From positions 1 through 34,896 of the forward strand of contig NZ_JAATHJ010000036.1 in assembly GCF_012034335.1 (NCBI RefSeq): a stretch of DNA of 34,896 bases, written 5' to 3'. Source of the DNA: Alkalicoccus luteus. Lineage in GTDB: Bacteria > Bacillota > Bacilli > Bacillales > Salisediminibacteriaceae. Below are positions 1 to 8,597 of this stretch, piece after piece. Within the stretch, counting starts at the first letter, position 1. Each line of letters starts with the position of its first letter. Made by a program: the position numbers and the translations under genes. The notes below the pieces were generated by a model. It saw only the letters and a list, made by a program, of their open reading frames with translations, had not been told where the DNA came from and did not search any database.

Positions 1-47
1 GATGATAGTTGGGGGCTCTCCCCCTGCGAAAGTAGGACGTTGCTGGG
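1..47 (+). rRNA. rrf: 5S ribosomal RNA, 3' end only (partial)
   Basis: The first ~47 bases match the 3' third of Firmicute 5S rRNA. They contain the GATGATAGT stretch, the G-rich/C-rich helix GGGGG-CTCT-CCCCC, the GCGAAAGTAGGACG segment and the closing helix. The 5' part lies outside the window. It is followed by a strong terminator, so it closes an rRNA operon read into this window. The exact 3' end is uncertain by a few bases. Confidence 0.93.
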
Positions 48-55
48 TCACCTGA

Positions 56-108
56 GAGGGTGTCTCCCGGAACCAGACCCTGGTTCCCGGGCGGCACCCT
101 CTTTTTTT
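56..108 (+). terminator. Rho-independent terminator of the rRNA operon
   Basis: A long hairpin of about 19 pairs runs from GAGGGTG at 56 to the matching CACCCTC ending at 101, with a second GC-rich block (CCCGG/CCCGGG) inside, followed by seven T residues (102-108). It lies directly behind the 5S rRNA. The stretch from 109 to 324 holds no gene I can support. Confidence 0.9.
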
Positions 109-324
109 GCGTTCCGGAGCACGAATCACATCCCCGTATACTTCTGTTACTTCCTTTTAACGCTCTCCCTCCTGCAATCCTCACTAAAATACGCATTTTT
201 GCCTCATGATAAAGATAACCGAAGTGACAGGAAACGCCGCAACAAAAACCAGTTATGAAAATACGCGCATACACCTTTATGCCGAGGGCTGTATTCGCTA
301 TGATGGACAAAGGGAGGAATAGCT

Positions 325-1011
325 ATGAACGGAACAACTCGATGGGGGCTTGCCGGTATCGGTAAAATCGGCACAGCTCTTCTCACCGGCTGGGATCGTG
401 AAGATCAGGTAACAGAGGTTTACCATCCCGATGAGAGCAGGCGTCGTGCAGCCGTGCAGGGCTTAGCTGGAGCGAGCGGCATTGAGAAGGAGCAGCTGCC
501 GCGTCTTGACTACCTTGTGCTTGCTTTGCCGGCCGACAGCATCGGCCCTTTTCTCGATGACCTGCAAAACAGCGGACTCGACATGCGAAGCACGACCTTA
601 GTAAACATGGCGACTGCAAAAGACACCGAAACACTTCGGGAGCAGTTCCCACAGCTTCGTTTTGCGGGTATGAAGGCGGTTGTTCACGCAGCAACACTAA
701 AGCGGAGAGAAGCTGTGCTGTTTGTTTCCCCGGATACAGCTGCCGATCAGGAATTAACGCAGAGGTTTGAAACACTTGGGGACGTAATGAGCGGAGATGA
801 AAAAACGGTGGAGACGCTGAACCGGACTGCAACAAAGACAGCAGTGAAAGCCGCAGCCGCTTTTGAAGAGCAGCTGCGGCAGGAGGGATGGGAGGAGCCG
901 TACGTCCGACAGGCACTTGCGTCGCTTATGCCGGAAGTGATTCGTGCTTATGCGAACGGACAGCTTGGCGCCTTTGGCAAAAAGGTGTCAGATGAGCTGC
1001 ACCGTGATTAG
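325..1011 (+). CDS. NAD(P)-binding, pyrroline-5-carboxylate reductase-like protein
   Basis: This 228-residue protein opens with a Rossmann nucleotide-binding loop (GLAGIGKIGTALL, residues 8-20) after a short first beta strand. The next part (LDYLVLALPADSI, ~61-73; LVNMATAKD, ~92-100) resembles the NAD(P)-binding half of the ProC/F420-dependent reductase superfamily. It is shorter than true ProC (about 270 residues), and the C-terminal proline-reductase signature is not visible, so the substrate is unknown. The ATG at 325 follows the ribosome binding site GGGAGGAA with good spacing. The gene lies just behind the rRNA operon, where B. subtilis has unrelated genes. Its stop codon overlaps that of the convergent membrane protein gene by 3 nt. 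The family call is fairly safe; a proline biosynthetic role is not. Confidence 0.75.
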   Translation: MNGTTRWGLAGIGKIGTALLTGWDREDQVTEVYHPDESRRRAAVQGLAGASGIEKEQLPRLDYLVLALPADSIGPFLDDLQNSGLDMRSTTLVNMATAKDTETLREQFPQLRFAGMKAVVHAATLKRREAVLFVSPDTAADQELTQRFETLGDVMSGDEKTVETLNRTATKTAVKAAAAFEEQLRQEGWEEPYVRQALASLMPEVIRAYANGQLGAFGKKVSDELHRD

Positions 1012-1613
1012 ACGGACTTTTGGCGGTTCATCCATAAAAGTACCGCCGGCCCGACTGCCGGAAGGAAAGCGAGCCACGCGTAGCGTCCTACGCCCCATTC
1101 GCGTTTTAAGATGTCATAAGCAAGCCAGATGACGACAAGAAAGTCGACAGACATGACGCTCACCAGATGAGACTGCTGAAAATCGTCGATATAGCCGGTT
1201 ATACTGCCGGCAAGTGCGGAGAGCAGTACGGCCGCACCTGCGACGCCCGTCAGCAGATAGGCTGCCGGATGGGTGAGCGCGTGCTGGAGAAAGCGGGGGC
1301 CGCGAGGCGATTCCCGTGTGACGCGGCCGCGTACGGCCATATATGGCAAAATGGTAAAGGCACCGAGTCCGAATGAAAACAAGGCGAACAGCCAGGCCGG
1401 AACGCGTCTCGTATCCTTTGGGATAAGCAGCAGCAAAAATAGCAGCGGATAAATGCCGAGCATCGTAAAGACAGCGACCGTCAGCGGATTCAAATCCTGA
1501 ATACGGCCTTCGATTATCGCAGATAGAAATGGATCGTCTGCATTTTGTTCACCTGGTGCAAAAAAGACGGCGTATACCGTCAGCAGTAAAAATAAAATCG
1601 CATATCGTTTCAC
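1008..1613 (-). CDS. Hypothetical multi-pass membrane protein
   Basis: This 201-residue protein is very hydrophobic, with about six predicted membrane segments (residues ~4-20, 44-64, 74-95, 116-136, 146-165 and 175-193) and short polar loops. No catalytic motif is recognisable and I cannot assign a family. Translation starts at a GTG (1613-1611) six bases after AAGGGG; an internal ATG is less well placed. The gene runs against the flow of the region and its stop overlaps the stop of the reductase-like gene, so the two messages are complementary at their 3' ends. The continuous reading frame, membrane-protein composition and ribosome binding site support it as a real gene. Confidence 0.7.
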   Translation of the reverse strand: MKRYAILFLLLTVYAVFFAPGEQNADDPFLSAIIEGRIQDLNPLTVAVFTMLGIYPLLFLLLLIPKDTRRVPAWLFALFSFGLGAFTILPYMAVRGRVTRESPRGPRFLQHALTHPAAYLLTGVAGAAVLLSALAGSITGYIDDFQQSHLVSVMSVDFLVVIWLAYDILKREWGVGRYAWLAFLPAVGPAVLLWMNRQKSV

Positions 1614-1701
1614 ATAAGGCCCCTTTCACAGCTGTTTCCTCCAGTTAACCAGAGGCAGAACAGGAGTGCAAGCGGGGCGACGAAAGCAGGAGGACCGCAC
1701 G

Positions 1702-3105
1702 ATGACACAGATGCCTTTAGTAGAAGCACTGCTCAGCAGACGAAGGGATCATTCCTTTCATGTTCCCGGGCATAAAAATGGAGCTCTGCTGCCGGCCGGG
1801 ACAGAAGGAATATTTGAGACCGTCATGCAAATTGATAAAACGGAAATAACCGGTCTCGATGATTTACATGATGCAACAGGCGTCATACGGGAGGCAGAAA
1901 TACTGCTCAGCCGGCTGTATAAAAGCAGAAACAGCCGTTTTCTGATCGGGGGATCTACGTCGGGCATTCTCGCTGCCGTGCTTTCCTCGGTTTCACGCGG
2001 GGAAACGGTGCTCGTGCAGCGTAACTGTCATCAGTCTGTGTTTCATGCGCTGGAGCTAGCGGGGGCAGAAGCAGTGCTTATCGAACCGGACAAGGAAGCA
2101 AGAACAGGAGCAGCGCTCGGTATTCCGGCCGGTGCTTTGGAGACTGCGTTAGCGAAAGTGCCGGAAGCTGTCGCAGTGATGATAACGAACCCATCCTATG
2201 AAGGGTATGCCCAGCAGCTTCATGCTCATGCTGCTTTATGCCAAAAGTACGGGGCGCTGTTTATCGTTGATGAAGCACACGGTGCTCATTTTCTGCCGGG
2301 GGCGGAACATCCTTTTTTTGAGAGTGCAGTCGAGCAAGGTGCGGATCTCGTTATTCAGTCTGCGCATAAAATGCTTCCTGCTCTGACGATGGGCGCGTGG
2401 ATACATATCTGCAGCAGCCGTGTCGATGAATCGGCACTGAACCGGATGCTGCAGATGATTCAGTCCAGCAGTCCGTCCTATCCAATCATGGCCTCGCTCG
2501 ATGCGGCGCGGGCATTCCTCGCTGACGTCAAAGAGTGGGATAAGATTGCAGCGGCCGCGCATGCTTTTTGCCGGCAGGCGGGAGCACCGCTGCTGCCGGT
2601 TCAGCTGGGCCAGTGGCGCCTTGATCCGCTTAAGGCAGTGTTCGCCGCCTCCGATCAAACGAGTACCTTTGCGATGGAGCGGAGACTGGAAGCAGCGAAC
2701 GCTTTTGCCGAACTCCGGACGCCGGAGCTGCTCGTGCTGACCCTCCCGCTTCATGCCGGACTCATTCAGCGCATGATAGAAAAGCTCCCGGTGCTGAGCG
2801 AAGGACCGCTGGATGCATCAGTCTTTCAGCATGCAGAACCGGAAATCCGTCTGCGCCGGCCCGCTCTTTTGCAGGAAGAAATGGGAAAGCTCGTCGTTGA
2901 AAGCTGTCCGATTTATGAAGCATCTGGAAAAATTAGTGCAGCAGACCTTATTCCCTATCCGCCGGGGGTGCCGCTTCTGATCCGCGGCGAACAGATTACA
3001 GATCAGCATATCGAGAAGCTATTGCAGCTGCGAGAAGCAGGGATACGCATAAAAGGGGACGAGGAGCACTTCCGCGTCTTTACAACAGAAAAGAGGAAAG
3101 GATGA
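1702..3105 (+). CDS. yaaO: Orn/Lys/Arg decarboxylase family protein (YaaO type)
   Basis: This is a pyridoxal-phosphate-dependent decarboxylase of aspartate aminotransferase fold, class Orn/Lys/Arg decarboxylases, 467 residues long. The N-terminal HVPGHKNG motif (~21-28), the IVDEAHGAH aspartate motif near residue 190 and the PLP-lysine motif SAHKMLPALTMGAW near 220 are all present. The amino acid it decarboxylates cannot be read from the sequence; lysine (cadaverine) or arginine (agmatine) are the usual options. The frame is open from 1666, but ATG 1702 has AGGAGG (1688-1693) eight bases upstream and is the natural start. Its last codons overlap the tmk start (ATGA), and the yaaO-tmk pairing is the same as in B. 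subtilis, so the two are very likely cotranscribed. Confidence 0.9.
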   Translation: MTQMPLVEALLSRRRDHSFHVPGHKNGALLPAGTEGIFETVMQIDKTEITGLDDLHDATGVIREAEILLSRLYKSRNSRFLIGGSTSGILAAVLSSVSRGETVLVQRNCHQSVFHALELAGAEAVLIEPDKEARTGAALGIPAGALETALAKVPEAVAVMITNPSYEGYAQQLHAHAALCQKYGALFIVDEAHGAHFLPGAEHPFFESAVEQGADLVIQSAHKMLPALTMGAWIHICSSRVDESALNRMLQMIQSSSPSYPIMASLDAARAFLADVKEWDKIAAAAHAFCRQAGAPLLPVQLGQWRLDPLKAVFAASDQTSTFAMERRLEAANAFAELRTPELLVLTLPLHAGLIQRMIEKLPVLSEGPLDASVFQHAEPEIRLRRPALLQEEMGKLVVESCPIYEASGKISAADLIPYPPGVPLLIRGEQITDQHIEKLLQLREAGIRIKGDEEHFRVFTTEKRKG

Positions 3106-3743
3106 ACAGCGTGAGCGGATGGTTTATTACAGTTGAAGGAGGAGAGGGTGCCGGCAAGACAACGGCGATGCTCTCTCTGAAGGAAAAGCTCGAAGGAGAA
3201 GGCTGGGAGGTTCTGGCGACGAGAGAGCCGGGCGGGAGCGTGATTGCAGAGAAAATACGTGCCGTTATCCTTGACCCGTCTCACACGGAAATGGACCCCC
3301 GCACGGAAGCGCTTTTGTATGCCGCGGCAAGACGGCAGCACCTCATTGAGAAAGTATTTCCACACCTTGAAAAGGGAGGGATCGTGCTCTGCGACCGTTT
3401 CGTCGACAGCAGTCTCGTCTATCAAGGGTATGCCCGGGGCATCGGCGTAGAAGCAGTAAAGGAACTGAATCGCTTTGCGACAGAAGGCCGCATGCCTGAT
3501 CTGACATTGTATTTTGATATTGATCCTGAAATCGGGCTCGCCCGCATTTCCTCCGGCAGAGGACACGAAGTCAACCGGCTGGACGCTGAAGCACTGCCAT
3601 TTCATGAAAAGGTGCGCAGCATGTACCGGGAGCTTCAGCAGCAGGAGCCTGAGCGGATCAGACAAATTGACGCTTCGGGCACGCCGGACCTCACAGTGAA
3701 AAAGGCGTGGGAGGAAATACATAAAAAACTTGCCGGCAGATAG
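3102..3743 (+). CDS. tmk: Thymidylate kinase
   Basis: The protein (213 residues) phosphorylates dTMP to dTDP with ATP in dTTP synthesis. It shows the P-loop GGEGAGKTT (~12-20), the REPGG substrate-binding motif (~45-49), the CDRFVDSSLVYQGYARG motif (~96-112) and a LID segment around RISSGRGHE. The length is typical. ATG 3102 overlaps the TGA of the decarboxylase gene and has GAGG five bases upstream; a GTG at 3111 is a less likely alternative. A weak inverted repeat follows the gene before the next promoter. Confidence 0.97.
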   Translation: MNSVSGWFITVEGGEGAGKTTAMLSLKEKLEGEGWEVLATREPGGSVIAEKIRAVILDPSHTEMDPRTEALLYAAARRQHLIEKVFPHLEKGGIVLCDRFVDSSLVYQGYARGIGVEAVKELNRFATEGRMPDLTLYFDIDPEIGLARISSGRGHEVNRLDAEALPFHEKVRSMYRELQQQEPERIRQIDASGTPDLTVKKAWEEIHKKLAGR

Positions 3744-3783
3744 CGGTAAATCTCACAAATCACACGCCTGAACCGCTGTTTCT

Positions 3784-3792
3784 TGTTATAAT
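3784..3792 (+). promoter_or_regulatory. Probable extended -10 promoter for darA
   Basis: TGTTATAAT is a consensus -10 hexamer (TATAAT, 3787-3792) with the TGn extension. No good -35 sequence lies 16-18 bases upstream, which fits an extended -10 promoter. It lies 33 bases before the darA start and would let darA-holB-ricT-yabA be transcribed apart from tmk. Confidence 0.5.
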
Positions 3793-3800
3793 ACGGATAA

Positions 3801-4154
<354 letters not shown>

Positions 4155-4171
4155 TAGTAAAGGAGACAGCC

Positions 4172-5161
4172 ATGCAGCACTGGCAGGAGCTTGAACAGAC
4201 ACAGCCGGCTGTGACGCGCGTGCTGCAGAACAGCATCCGCCGCAGCCGGCTGGCCCATGCATATATTTTTGAAGGGGGCCGCGGCACAGGGAAAAAGCTT
4301 ACGGCCCAGCTTACGGCCCAGGCGTTTCTGTGCCGGAACCTGAGCGGAGCTGATCCGTGTCTGGCCTGCCCGGAATGCAGACGGGCCGCCTCTGGAAGCC
4401 ATCCGGACGTCCATATGCTTCGTCCGGACGGAGCCGTGATCAAGGTAGATCAGATTCGTGAGCTGAAGCGGGAGTTCAGCATGCGGGGGATGGAATCCGG
4501 CAAAAAAGTTTATCTTGTAGAAGAAGCCGATAAAATGTCGGCCAGCGCAGCAAACAGTCTGCTCAAATTTCTGGAGGAACCGGACGGAGAGGCGCTCGCT
4601 GTTTTGATGACAGTCAACGCCCGTCTCATGCTTCCGACAATTCTGTCCCGGGCCCAGCTGCTCAGCTTTGTGCCGCTGCCCCCGGAAACCGCTGCGCGGG
4701 AGCTTGTCCGAAAAGGCTATCCGGAAAAGGAAGCGTACCTTGCTTCCCGGCTCACGTCTGATCTGGCGGAAGCCGAAGCGCTTTTTAACGAGGAATGGAT
4801 TTCACAGGCGAGGGAGAAAGTGATACAATTAATTGACGATCTTATCCGTAAACCGCGCGATTCCTATATTACGCTGCATGAAACGGTGATGCCGTTTTTT
4901 ACGGAACGGCGTGATCTGGAAACCGCACTGGATATGATCATGCTCTGGTACCGGGACGTTCTGCGTATGCAGGTCGGCCAGTCCGAGCAAATTGTGTTTA
5001 TCGATCAGGAAGACTGTCTCTCCAAACAGGCTTTCCAGCTCTCTCAAGGGAAACTCGGTAACAACCTCCAGGCAGTGATGGATGCGAGGCGCCGGCTTAA
5101 TGCCAATGCAGCGCCGCAGCTGCTCATGGAACAGCTGCTTCTTCGTCTACAGGAGGGATAA
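4172..5161 (+). CDS. holB: DNA polymerase III subunit delta'
   Basis: The 329-residue protein is the clamp-loader subunit delta', an AAA+ family protein that helps load the beta clamp. A degenerate P-loop (GGRGTGKKL, ~31-39), a four-cysteine zinc module (cysteines ~52, 61, 64 and 67), the sensor-like SLLKFLEEPD motif and the ILSRAQ motif are all visible. The Walker region departs from GxxxxGK[ST], with KK in place of K[ST], as is normal for the non-hydrolysing delta' subunit. ATG 4172 follows AAAGGAGA. The next gene, ricT, starts three bases after the stop, with its ribosome binding site inside the holB coding end. Confidence 0.95.
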   Translation: MQHWQELEQTQPAVTRVLQNSIRRSRLAHAYIFEGGRGTGKKLTAQLTAQAFLCRNLSGADPCLACPECRRAASGSHPDVHMLRPDGAVIKVDQIRELKREFSMRGMESGKKVYLVEEADKMSASAANSLLKFLEEPDGEALAVLMTVNARLMLPTILSRAQLLSFVPLPPETAARELVRKGYPEKEAYLASRLTSDLAEAEALFNEEWISQAREKVIQLIDDLIRKPRDSYITLHETVMPFFTERRDLETALDMIMLWYRDVLRMQVGQSEQIVFIDQEDCLSKQAFQLSQGKLGNNLQAVMDARRRLNANAAPQLLMEQLLLRLQEG

Positions 5162-5163
5162 AT

Positions 5164-5991
5164 GTGCATCGGGTGATCGGAGTTCGTTTCAAAAAAACCG
5201 GGAAGATTTATTATTTCTCACCCGGGGATTTTCATATAGAGAAGGATGACTACGTAATCGTCGAAACGGCGCGCGGCGTCGAGTTCGGAAAAGCAGTAAT
5301 CGGCGTTAAGGAAGTTGCCGAAGAAGACGTTGTTCTCCCGCTGAAGAAAGTCCTGCGGAAGGCGACGGATAAGGATAAATTGACAATCGAAGAAAACCGG
5401 CGGGAAGCCGCAAAAGCATTCGATGTCTGCCTGAAGAAGATTACGGAGCACAACCTTGATATGAAGCTGGTTGATGTAGAATACACGTTTGATCGAAATA
5501 AAGTACTGTTTTATTTTACAGCGGACGGGCGTATCGATTTCCGGACGCTCGTGAAAGACCTCGCTTCCGTTTTCCGTACACGCATCGAACTGCGTCAAAT
5601 CGGTGTACGGGATGAGGCGAAAATGCTTGGCGGCATCGGTCCGTGCGGCCGCATGCTCTGCTGTTCGACATTTCTCGGTGATTTTGAGCCGGTTTCCATC
5701 AAGATGGCGAAGGATCAGAACCTGTCGCTCAATCCGACGAAGATTTCCGGACTGTGCGGAAGGCTGATGTGCTGCCTGAAGTATGAAAACGATATGTATG
5801 AGGAAGCGAAAAAGGTGCTTCCTGATCTGTATCAGAAGCTGAATACGAGCTACGGCCGAGGAAAGGTCGTCGGACTGAACATGCTGGAGCGGCTCGTACA
5901 GGTCGAGATTTTCGAGTCTAAGCAGGTCATTGAGTACACGCTGGATGAACTCCTGGAAGAAGGAGCGATCGCCACGGAAACCACGAAATAA
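5164..5991 (+). CDS. ricT: RicT (YaaT), PSP1-domain subunit of the RicAFT (Y) complex
   Basis: At 275 residues this is the same length as B. subtilis YaaT. The PSP1 domain is easy to see, with the cysteine-rich core GGIGPCGRMLCCSTF (~158-172) and a second cluster GLCGRLMCCLKYE (~196-208). In B. subtilis RicT works with RicA and RicF as an iron-sulfur protein complex that supports RNase Y-dependent mRNA maturation and affects competence, biofilm and sporulation. The start is GTG 5164, seven bases after AGGAGG (5151-5156); an ATG at 5162 is in another frame. It sits between holB and yabA as in B. subtilis. Confidence 0.95.
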   Translation: MHRVIGVRFKKTGKIYYFSPGDFHIEKDDYVIVETARGVEFGKAVIGVKEVAEEDVVLPLKKVLRKATDKDKLTIEENRREAAKAFDVCLKKITEHNLDMKLVDVEYTFDRNKVLFYFTADGRIDFRTLVKDLASVFRTRIELRQIGVRDEAKMLGGIGPCGRMLCCSTFLGDFEPVSIKMAKDQNLSLNPTKISGLCGRLMCCLKYENDMYEEAKKVLPDLYQKLNTSYGRGKVVGLNMLERLVQVEIFESKQVIEYTLDELLEEGAIATETTK

Positions 5992-6006
5992 TGAGGTGTG
6001 CGCATC

Positions 6007-6360
6007 GTGAACAAAAATGAGATATTTACACGCGTCAGCCAGATGGAAGAGCGCATCGGCGGTCTCCATCACGAGCTGGGTGAATTAAAGGATCAGCTGG
6101 CGCTGCTTCTCGAGGAGAATACGCATCTGCAGATGGAAAATGAGCATCTGCGGGAGCGGATGAACCAGGAAGAAGAAGCAGCGGAGGCTGCAGGAGTCGG
6201 CGCTGCCGGTCCGCGTCTGAAGCCGGGATTTGGCGAAGGCTATGACAATCTGGCGCGTCTTTACCAGGAGGGATTCCATATCTGCAACCTGCATTATGGA
6301 AGCATCCGCAAAGAGGGAGACTGTCTATTCTGTCTTTCCTTCCTGAACCGGGAGGAATAA
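6007..6360 (+). CDS. yabA: Replication initiation control protein YabA
   Basis: YabA binds DnaA and DnaN and holds back over-initiation at oriC. The 117-residue product has an N-terminal leucine-zipper coiled coil (~10-60), a variable acidic linker, and the conserved C-terminal zinc domain [20 protein letters not shown]...CLFC with the H/C/C/C ligands. GTG 6007 gives a protein aligned with B. subtilis YabA (MNKNEIF against MDKKELF) and has GAGGTG (5993-5998) eight bases upstream. The GTG at 5998 would overlap that site and is less likely. A terminator follows directly, closing the darA-yabA unit. Confidence 0.94.
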   Translation: MNKNEIFTRVSQMEERIGGLHHELGELKDQLALLLEENTHLQMENEHLRERMNQEEEAAEAAGVGAAGPRLKPGFGEGYDNLARLYQEGFHICNLHYGSIRKEGDCLFCLSFLNREE

Positions 6361-6367
6361 ATGACGC

Positions 6368-6403
6368 AAACGTTCAGAAGCGCTGCTTTTGAACGTTTTT
6401 TTT
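6368..6403 (+). terminator. Terminator after yabA
   Basis: An AACGTTC/GAACGTT stem (6369-6375 with 6391-6397) around a loop that can itself pair (AAGCGCTGCTT) is followed by a run of eight T. It ends the darA-holB-ricT-yabA transcript. Confidence 0.85.
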
Positions 6404-6436
6404 CGCATACAGCGAGCGTCAAGAACAGAAAGCAGC

Positions 6437-6445
6437 TGTTACTAT
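6437..6445 (+). promoter_or_regulatory. Probable extended -10 promoter for trmN6-rsmI
   Basis: TGTTACTAT carries a TGn extension and a near-consensus -10 (TACTAT, 6440-6445) 22 bases before the trmN6 start and behind a terminator. No clear -35 is visible. Confidence 0.4.
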
Positions 6446-6467
6446 AGAAGAAAGAGGCGTTTGAACG

Positions 6468-7211
6468 ATGACGAAAACAGAGGAACGAGCAGACTACCTG
6501 CCCGGTGGCATGATCATCCACCAGCGGCCGGACGTGTTTACGTATTCAATGGATGCCGTGCTGCTGGCGATGTTTGCTGATGCGGCGAGAGCGGAGTCTG
6601 TCATTGATTTATGTGCAGGGACTGGAGCGATTCCGCTGCTGCTTGCATCAAAAACGCAGGCTGCCATCCGGGCAGTGGAGCTGCAGCCGAAGCTGTGCCG
6701 GCTCATGGAACGCTCGATCAGCACAAACGGTCTGCAGGAGCAGATCCGGGTGGAAGAACGCGACCTTCTCACTTTGAATCCTGCCGTCGACGGACCGGTT
6801 GATCTGGTTACGTGCAACCCTCCGTATTTTGCGGCGCCAAAAATGAGACAGCCGCTGGAGGAAGCAGGAGCGAAGCAGATTGCGCGTCACGAGGTGGCCT
6901 GTTCACTGCAGGAAGTGACAGCGAAAGCAGCAGCGCTAGTCCGTCCTAAAGGAAAAGCCGCATTTGTCCACCGTCCGGAGCGGATGGCGGAATTATTTGC
7001 AGCCATGCAGCAGGTGAACCTGGAGCCGAAGCGGGTGCAGCTGATTCATCCGAAGCCGGGACGGGATGCGAATATTTTACTTGTGGAGGCTGTGAAAGAC
7101 GGGGCTCCGGGTATGAAGGTTGAACATCCATGGACCGTTTATCAGGAAAATGGAGAGTACGAACCAGCGTTTTACAAGTACGTCTTGAAAGGAGAAGGTC
7201 TTCATGCATGA
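6468..7211 (+). CDS. trmN6: tRNA1(Val) adenine-37 N6-methyltransferase (YabB/TrmN6)
   Basis: This 247-residue SAM-dependent methyltransferase is of the YabB/TrmN6 type. Motif I is VIDLCAGTGAIPLLLA (~46-61), and the catalytic amino-methyltransferase motif is CNPPYF (~119-124). The N-terminal YLPGGMIIHQRPDVFTYSMDAVLLA segment is typical of the family. In E. coli the homologue modifies A37 of tRNA1-Val; the same role here is inferred. In B. subtilis yazA (a GIY-YIG protein) separates yabB from yabC; it is absent here, and the rsmI start overlaps the trmN6 end by 8 nt, so the two genes are translationally coupled. Confidence 0.9.
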   Translation: MTKTEERADYLPGGMIIHQRPDVFTYSMDAVLLAMFADAARAESVIDLCAGTGAIPLLLASKTQAAIRAVELQPKLCRLMERSISTNGLQEQIRVEERDLLTLNPAVDGPVDLVTCNPPYFAAPKMRQPLEEAGAKQIARHEVACSLQEVTAKAAALVRPKGKAAFVHRPERMAELFAAMQQVNLEPKRVQLIHPKPGRDANILLVEAVKDGAPGMKVEHPWTVYQENGEYEPAFYKYVLKGEGLHA

Positions 7212-8082
7212 ACAGCGAACCTATCAGGCTGATGGCGGCATGCTGGTTCTCGTGCCGACGCCTATTGGCAACTTAGAGGATATGACGTTTCGTGCTGTGC
7301 GCGAGCTGAAAGAAGCGGACGTTATTGCAGCAGAAGATACGAGGCACACGCGGAAGCTGTGTCACGTGTATGAAATTGAGACGCCTCTGATTAGTTTTCA
7401 TGAACACAGCAGTGGTACCCGGCTCGAGGAGCTGCTGGAAAAAGTTCGCAGCGGCAAAAAAGTCGCACTCGTCAGCGATGCTGGAACGCCGGGCGTTTCC
7501 GATCCGGGGTGGGCGGCAGTTGACGCCTGCCGGCAGGAAGGGCTGACAGTGACCGCACTCCCCGGAGCGAGCGCAGCTGTAACCGCGCTGACTGCTTCCG
7601 GGCTTCCGACGACATCTTTTACGTTTCTTGGATTCTCCGAACGCAAGAAGAAAAAACGCACTGATTTGCTTGAAGAATGGCGGACCGCGCGCTCTACGCT
7701 GATTTTTTATGAATCGCCGCACCGGCTTGACCAGATGCTGCAGGCAGCCTTTGACGTTTACGGGCCCCGCCGTGCAGCTATCGGACGTGAGCTGACGAAG
7801 CAGTTTGAAACATATGTCACCGGCACGCTGAAGGAGCTTGCAGCCTGGGCGGCTGATACAGAAATCAAAGGAGAGTGCGTGATACTGATCGAAGGTGCGG
7901 ATGAAGAGGAAGCGGCCGCTGCCGGAAAGGAATGGTGGCAGGAGCTGTCGCTGAAGCAGCACGTCGAGCACCATATCGAAAAAGGCCACTCTTCTAAGCA
8001 GGCGATCAAACAAACAGCCGTGGACCGGAGCATGCCGAAGCGCGACGTGTATGCAGCTTATCACGATACAGGAGCCATATAA
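7204..8082 (+). CDS. rsmI: 16S rRNA (cytidine-1402 2'-O)-methyltransferase
   Basis: The 292-residue protein belongs to the tetrapyrrole methylase fold family and matches RsmI, which methylates the ribose of C1402 in the decoding centre of 16S rRNA. It shows VLVPTPIGNLEDMTFRA (~16-32), the EDTRHTRKL motif (~43-51), SDAGTPGVSDPGW (~88-100) and LPGASAAVTAL. The length equals the B. subtilis protein. ATG 7204 follows AAAGGAGAAGG and lies inside the end of trmN6. A bidirectional terminator follows about 100 bases later, facing abrB. Confidence 0.95.
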   Translation: MHEQRTYQADGGMLVLVPTPIGNLEDMTFRAVRELKEADVIAAEDTRHTRKLCHVYEIETPLISFHEHSSGTRLEELLEKVRSGKKVALVSDAGTPGVSDPGWAAVDACRQEGLTVTALPGASAAVTALTASGLPTTSFTFLGFSERKKKKRTDLLEEWRTARSTLIFYESPHRLDQMLQAAFDVYGPRRAAIGRELTKQFETYVTGTLKELAAWAADTEIKGECVILIEGADEEEAAAAGKEWWQELSLKQHVEHHIEKGHSSKQAIKQTAVDRSMPKRDVYAAYHDTGAI

Positions 8083-8182
8083 AAGACGGAAGCAGCTGCT
8101 TTTGGTTACCGGTACGTTTCATTTCAATAATGGGGAAGCACGGAGTGGAAGTGACTCGATAAGCAGGAAAACTCTCTGACAC

Positions 8183-8226
8183 AAAAAAACACGTCTATCT
8201 GGTTTACCAGACGGACGTGTTTTTTA
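8183..8226. terminator. Bidirectional terminator between rsmI and abrB
   Basis: A hairpin (ACACGTC...GACGTGT with an inner TCTGG/CCAGA stem) has seven A residues before it and six T residues after it, so it can end transcription from rsmI on the plus strand and abrB on the minus strand. Confidence 0.85.
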
Positions 8227-8229
8227 TGA

Positions 8230-8517
8230 TTAATTTTCCTGCTTGGAAATATATTCTTCCAGGTCTTTGATGATCTCCTTAGCACCCATAGGGCTGAGGA
8301 TGATTTTGCCTTTCGCAAGGGAAAGGTTGTCATCAGAAACTTCACCAGTTACCTGGCATGTCATGTTTGGCTTGTACTTCTTAAGAACGATGCGGTCATC
8401 ATCCACGTAAATCTCCAGCGCATCCTTTTCAGCAATATCAAGTGTACGGCGAAGCTCGATAGGAATGACGACGCGGCCCAGTTCATCAACCTTCCTTACA
8501 ATACCTGTTGATTTCAT
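8230..8517 (-). CDS. abrB: Transition-state regulator AbrB
   Basis: The 95-residue protein is almost identical to B. subtilis AbrB in its DNA-binding half: MKSTGIVRKVDELGRVVIPIELRRTL, then KDALEIYVDDDRIVLKKYKPNMTC, with cysteine 54 of the family conserved. AbrB is a tetrameric swapped-hairpin repressor that holds down post-exponential genes and, in B. subtilis, is itself repressed by Spo0A-P. The C-terminal multimerisation half is more divergent but complete. It lies on the minus strand between rsmI and metS exactly as in B. subtilis. The region upstream (8518-8870) carries two candidate promoters and Spo0A-box-like sites, described separately. Its presence in a region stripped of sporulation genes is notable. 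Confidence 0.98.
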   Translation of the reverse strand: MKSTGIVRKVDELGRVVIPIELRRTLDIAEKDALEIYVDDDRIVLKKYKPNMTCQVTGEVSDDNLSLAKGKIILSPMGAKEIIKDLEEYISKQEN

Positions 8518-8574
8518 ATTAATACCCCTCTCTGTAATCCTGTGTGTTTTCCCAGAAGTCTCGAAACGTCATGA

Positions 8575-8584
8575 TTCGACAAAA
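8575..8584 (-). promoter_or_regulatory. Spo0A box (0A box) in the abrB leader
   Basis: Read on the minus strand, TTTTGTCGAA contains the 0A-box core TGTCGAA just downstream of the proximal abrB promoter. In B. subtilis Spo0A-P represses abrB from 0A boxes at the equivalent place. A weaker second half (TGACGTTTC) follows. The assignment rests on motif and position only. Confidence 0.6.
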
Positions 8585-8597
8585 TTCTGTTAAGAGT

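Noticed and set aside
40-258. Open frame of 72 codons after the 5S rRNA
   Set aside because: It runs through the 5S end and the terminator hairpin and has no ribosome binding site.
2236-2754. Long minus-strand open frames opposite yaaO, ricT, rsmI, mfd and glmU
   Set aside because: They are reverse-strand shadows of well-supported genes, with no ribosome binding sites or recognisable domains.
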